Shown: positions 41,141-43,283 of the stretch, in pieces
Numbering within the stretch: position 1 is the first letter of the stretch
Layout of the letters: each line of letters begins with the position of its first letter
NCBI GenBank assembly: GCA_949298535.1
Contig: CASFXA010000017.1
Location: 1-43,283 of the forward strand
Length of the DNA stretch: 43,283 bases
DNA from: an uncultured Oscillospiraceae bacterium
GTDB lineage: Bacteria; Bacillota; Clostridia; Oscillospirales; Ruminococcaceae
Reading direction: 5' to 3'
Notes under the pieces: generated by a model
Told to the model about the DNA's origin: nothing
The model's database searches: none
The model's input: the letters and a program-made list of their open reading frames with translations, nothing else
Program-made: the position numbers and the translations under genes

Positions 41141-43093
41141 TTATCTGCCGGGATAGTAGGTGCCGATATAATTGGCCGGATTCATAATCTGACCATTGAT
41201 GCGGATCTCAAAGTGGCAATGGTTGCCGGTGGCGTTGCCGGTCCGGCCCACCAGGGCAATCAGCTGTCCCTGCTCCACATAATCTCCCGGCGCCACCAGC
41301 ACCTGAGAGCAGTGAGCATAACGGGTCATCACGCCGTTGCCGTGATTGATGTCCACACGCTTGCCATAAGCGCCCACAGAATAGTTGCTGGCATAGGTGA
41401 CGTAGCCCGCTCTGGAAGCCCGGATTGCCGTGCCCTGGTTGCAGGCGATGTCCATACCGGTGTGGCCGTAATAGCCGTACAAACCAGCGCTCATATAACC
41501 GCCGTCCACCGGCCAGATGAAATTGGCGCTGGTATCGTCGCTGCTGGTGAGGTACTGACTGGGCCGCAGGGTCCCCCGCCGCTGCTTGGCGTTGACCGGC
41601 TCCTGGGTCACTGTAACGCTGATACGGTTTTCATTGACCTTCTCGCCGTCGATGTAGGTGATGTCCGATACCACAGTCTGCTCTCCGGCGACGCCCATGC
41701 TGATGGTCTCCACATACCCTTCAGGATACCGGTTGTCATCCACATACTCGATTTCATAATCCAGTTCCTCGGTATAAGTCTCCCGCCGGGTCACCTGGAT
41801 TCCCAGGCTCAGATCAAAACGGGCCACCGTCAGCGTCTCTCCCGTCCACAGCCGGGGCAGGGTTCCTTCCTCGGCATCCTCTGCCAAGCGGCTTTCCAGC
41901 TGAGGATTCAGTTCCAGCAGACTCTCCACTGTGGTGTTGTTGGCCTGAGCCACCGACTCCAGGGTATCTCCGGAAACCACCTGATAATCAATCTGATAAT
42001 CTTTATTGGATTCCAGACTGTTCTTGATTTCAAAAATGGACTTGATGGAGCTGACAGGGTAGACCCCCTCCCGCAGCGCCACCTTTTTGACAAACTGAAC
42101 CAGCTCATGATCGGTGCCGGTGCGGTAGCTTTCCAAAATGGAATCGATGTAGAAAAGGAATTCGGTCCCGTCGTCCACCGCTCCCAGGAATTGGCCGTCA
42201 ATATAGATGCCGTCCGCCTGCTCCACCTCGTTGCGGGAGGCGGAAAGGATCTTGTTGGCCAGCGTATCGGCATCAATCAGGCTGTCCTCATCGGCAATCA
42301 CCAGACGAAAAGACGGCTTGCTGTCCTCAGGGGCCAGATATTCCTCCTCCAGCAGACGGTCCAGCACCATATTCTGCGCCTCATAAAAATCGCTCTCGCT
42401 GGCAATGCAGCCCAGCTTCTGGCCGGAATACTCCACCTCCAGGGCGTAGTTGATTCCGTCAAAGTAGAGGATCACCGACGCCAGAATGGTGCAGCCGATA
42501 ATGGGGGCGATAAAGTTGGCAATCTGATTGAAGGGGCGGCCCAAAGAGTAAAAATAAGAAGCAAGCAAACGAATGGGGCCGGGTTCCTTGGCCTGTCCAT
42601 CCCGCCAACGTTTGGCCGCCAGATTTTTGCACAGGAGGCGGGTCTTTGCTGTAATATCGTCAAAAGGAGCCAGGCAGGCCCCGGCGATCCGGTCAAAAAA
42701 GGTGATAATCCGCCGCTGCACCCCTTCCACAAGGGGAGGGATGGTGTACCACAGCCAGATAAAAACCTTCTGAATGAGGCGTTTGAAATCGTTGACATCC
42801 CGGATCAGCTGCATCCCAATGTAGTAACATTCGTGATAAGCCCAATCCAGATACCGTCCTGACAGCTGGGAGGAATCCTCCTTCTGCTCCTCTTTGGTGG
42901 GGAGCATATCCTTTTTCCGGAAGGGAATCCCCTTTGGCGCAAGGCGTCCCAGTCGGGAAAAGGAGAATTTTTTCTTTGTCTTTTTCTCCTGTGGAGCATC
43001 CTCGCCGGAAACCGGCTGCTCCTGAGGCGGCAGACCTTTTTCCTCCTGATGCCTGGAATCATTCCTGCTATCAGAATGTGTCCGCTTCTCCAT
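41141..43093 (-). CDS. membrane-anchored LysM-G5-M23 peptidoglycan endopeptidase
   Basis: A 650-residue cell-wall hydrolase. Residues 1-75 are charged and low-complexity; about 75-190 form an intracellular helical region; 192-212 is the membrane helix. Outside follow an uncharacterised stretch (215-365), LysM (about 368-400, YQVVSGDTLESVAQANNTTV) for glycan binding, G5 (about 436-500), and M23 (about 540-645). The zinc and catalytic residues are present: His544 and Asp548 (GHTGMD), His594 (RYAH), and His625/627 (HCHFEI). It should cut peptide cross-links. The long cytoplasmic part is unusual. GGAGG precedes the ATG. Confidence 0.95.
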   Translation of the reverse strand: MEKRTHSDSRNDSRHQEEKGLPPQEQPVSGEDAPQEKKTKKKFSFSRLGRLAPKGIPFRKKDMLPTKEEQKEDSSQLSGRYLDWAYHECYYIGMQLIRDVNDFKRLIQKVFIWLWYTIPPLVEGVQRRIITFFDRIAGACLAPFDDITAKTRLLCKNLAAKRWRDGQAKEPGPIRLLASYFYSLGRPFNQIANFIAPIIGCTILASVILYFDGINYALEVEYSGQKLGCIASESDFYEAQNMVLDRLLEEEYLAPEDSKPSFRLVIADEDSLIDADTLANKILSASRNEVEQADGIYIDGQFLGAVDDGTEFLFYIDSILESYRTGTDHELVQFVKKVALREGVYPVSSIKSIFEIKNSLESNKDYQIDYQVVSGDTLESVAQANNTTVESLLELNPQLESRLAEDAEEGTLPRLWTGETLTVARFDLSLGIQVTRRETYTEELDYEIEYVDDNRYPEGYVETISMGVAGEQTVVSDITYIDGEKVNENRISVTVTQEPVNAKQRRGTLRPSQYLTSSDDTSANFIWPVDGGYMSAGLYGYYGHTGMDIACNQGTAIRASRAGYVTYASNYSVGAYGKRVDINHGNGVMTRYAHCSQVLVAPGDYVEQGQLIALVGRTGNATGNHCHFEIRINGQIMNPANYIGTYYPGR

Positions 43094-43164
43094 ATTCCGC
43101 CTCCTTTCCGATTATTTTCACCGGGCGATCCTCCCGGCCAGACAGTTATTCTACAATCTTTAGA

Positions 43165-43193
43165 ATTATACCGGATTTTCATAAAAAAAGCAA
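43165..43193 (-). promoter_or_regulatory. sigma-A promoter of the M23 gene
   Basis: Minus strand TTGCTT (43193-43188), 17-base spacer and perfect TATAAT (43170-43165). The -35 box overlaps the terminator of the preceding gene. Confidence 0.75.
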
Positions 43194-43222
43194 GGCGGGA
43201 CCGGAAAACTCTCCTCCCGCCT
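43183..43222 (-). terminator. terminator of a minus-strand gene beyond the window
   Basis: Minus strand AGGCGGGA/TCCCGCCT stem (43222-43215 with 43200-43193), 14-base loop, then TGC and seven T residues. It must end a transcript arriving from past the right edge. Confidence 0.75.
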
Positions 43223-43283
43223 CACTTCTCAGTCTGATTATACCCCCTTTGGCGATGCTCTTTGTTACGATAATGTAAAAAAT

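Noticed and set aside
1-43283. Sortase substrates with an LPXTG-like signal
   Set aside because: No protein in the window ends with a sorting motif, hydrophobic stretch and basic tail, so the sortase target lies elsewhere.
1-43283. CRISPR arrays, tRNA or rRNA genes, intact transposases
   Set aside because: No regular direct-repeat/spacer arrays, cloverleaf or T-loop signatures, or transposase motifs were seen on either strand.

Overview
The window is GC-rich, low-redundancy chromosomal DNA of an anaerobic, Gram-positive-type Clostridia bacterium. It is most likely a gut Oscillospiraceae/Ruminococcaceae relative. The evidence is a two-subunit ferredoxin-linked indolepyruvate oxidoreductase, a class B sortase domain, lipoproteins with Gram-positive lipoboxes, an MBOAT/DHHW acylation pair, strong AGGAGG ribosome binding sites and a CIRCE heat-shock operator. 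I see 33 credible protein-coding genes (one only as a fragment). I see no rRNA, tRNA, CRISPR array or intact insertion sequence.

Layout. 1-730: edge of something mobile, with the 5' end of a small basic ORF (minus strand), then a palindrome-bounded block that folds into many hairpins and resembles the guide-RNA/palindrome parts of IS605/IscB-type elements, then a strong terminator. 829-7809 (minus): a surface 5'-nucleotidase lipoprotein, the prmA-rsmE methyltransferase operon, a DHHW/MBOAT O-acylation pair and a small lipoprotein. 8164-10616 (plus): MATE exporter-azlC-azlD operon. 10781-14661 (minus): SPFH/prohibitin-like protein behind a BusR-like GntR-RCK_C regulator, a membrane protein, a Cys-tailed DnaJ protein and a DUF5685-type protein. 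15293-20446 (plus): mntP behind a long leader, iorAB, an unknown membrane protein and a zinc-ribbon/leucine-rich-repeat protein. 20611-24881 (minus): unknown protein, FUSC-type membrane protein, QueG-like iron-sulfur protein, rarA and an XRE regulator divergent from a small unknown gene (25013, plus). 25326-27929 (minus): malic enzyme and fumarase. 28198-30081 (plus): htpG under a sigma-A promoter with a CIRCE element. 30271-31992 (minus): NYN-LOTUS protein and LysR regulator. 32272-38329 (minus): cysteine desulfurase, thiI and a 1215-residue protein. 38766-40526 (plus): peptide-binding lipoprotein. 41141-43093 (minus): membrane-anchored LysM-G5-M23 peptidase.

The most unusual item is the 1215-residue protein at 32272-35919. 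A complete but active-site-eroded CinA (both CinA domains, cytoplasmic) is fused in frame through one membrane helix to an intact class B sortase domain, followed by about seven helical ~28-residue repeats and a long serine-rich tail. It is the last gene of a sulfur-transfer operon. Other notable points are the BusR-like/SPFH operon (possible c-di-AMP link), the palindromic operator between the XRE gene and its divergent neighbour, the NYN-LOTUS protein paired with a LysR regulator, and the DnaJ/DUF5685 pair, both rich in cysteines. Part of the DUF5685 protein looks like an isoprenoid-synthase motif. All functions are read by eye from motifs; no database or folding program was run.
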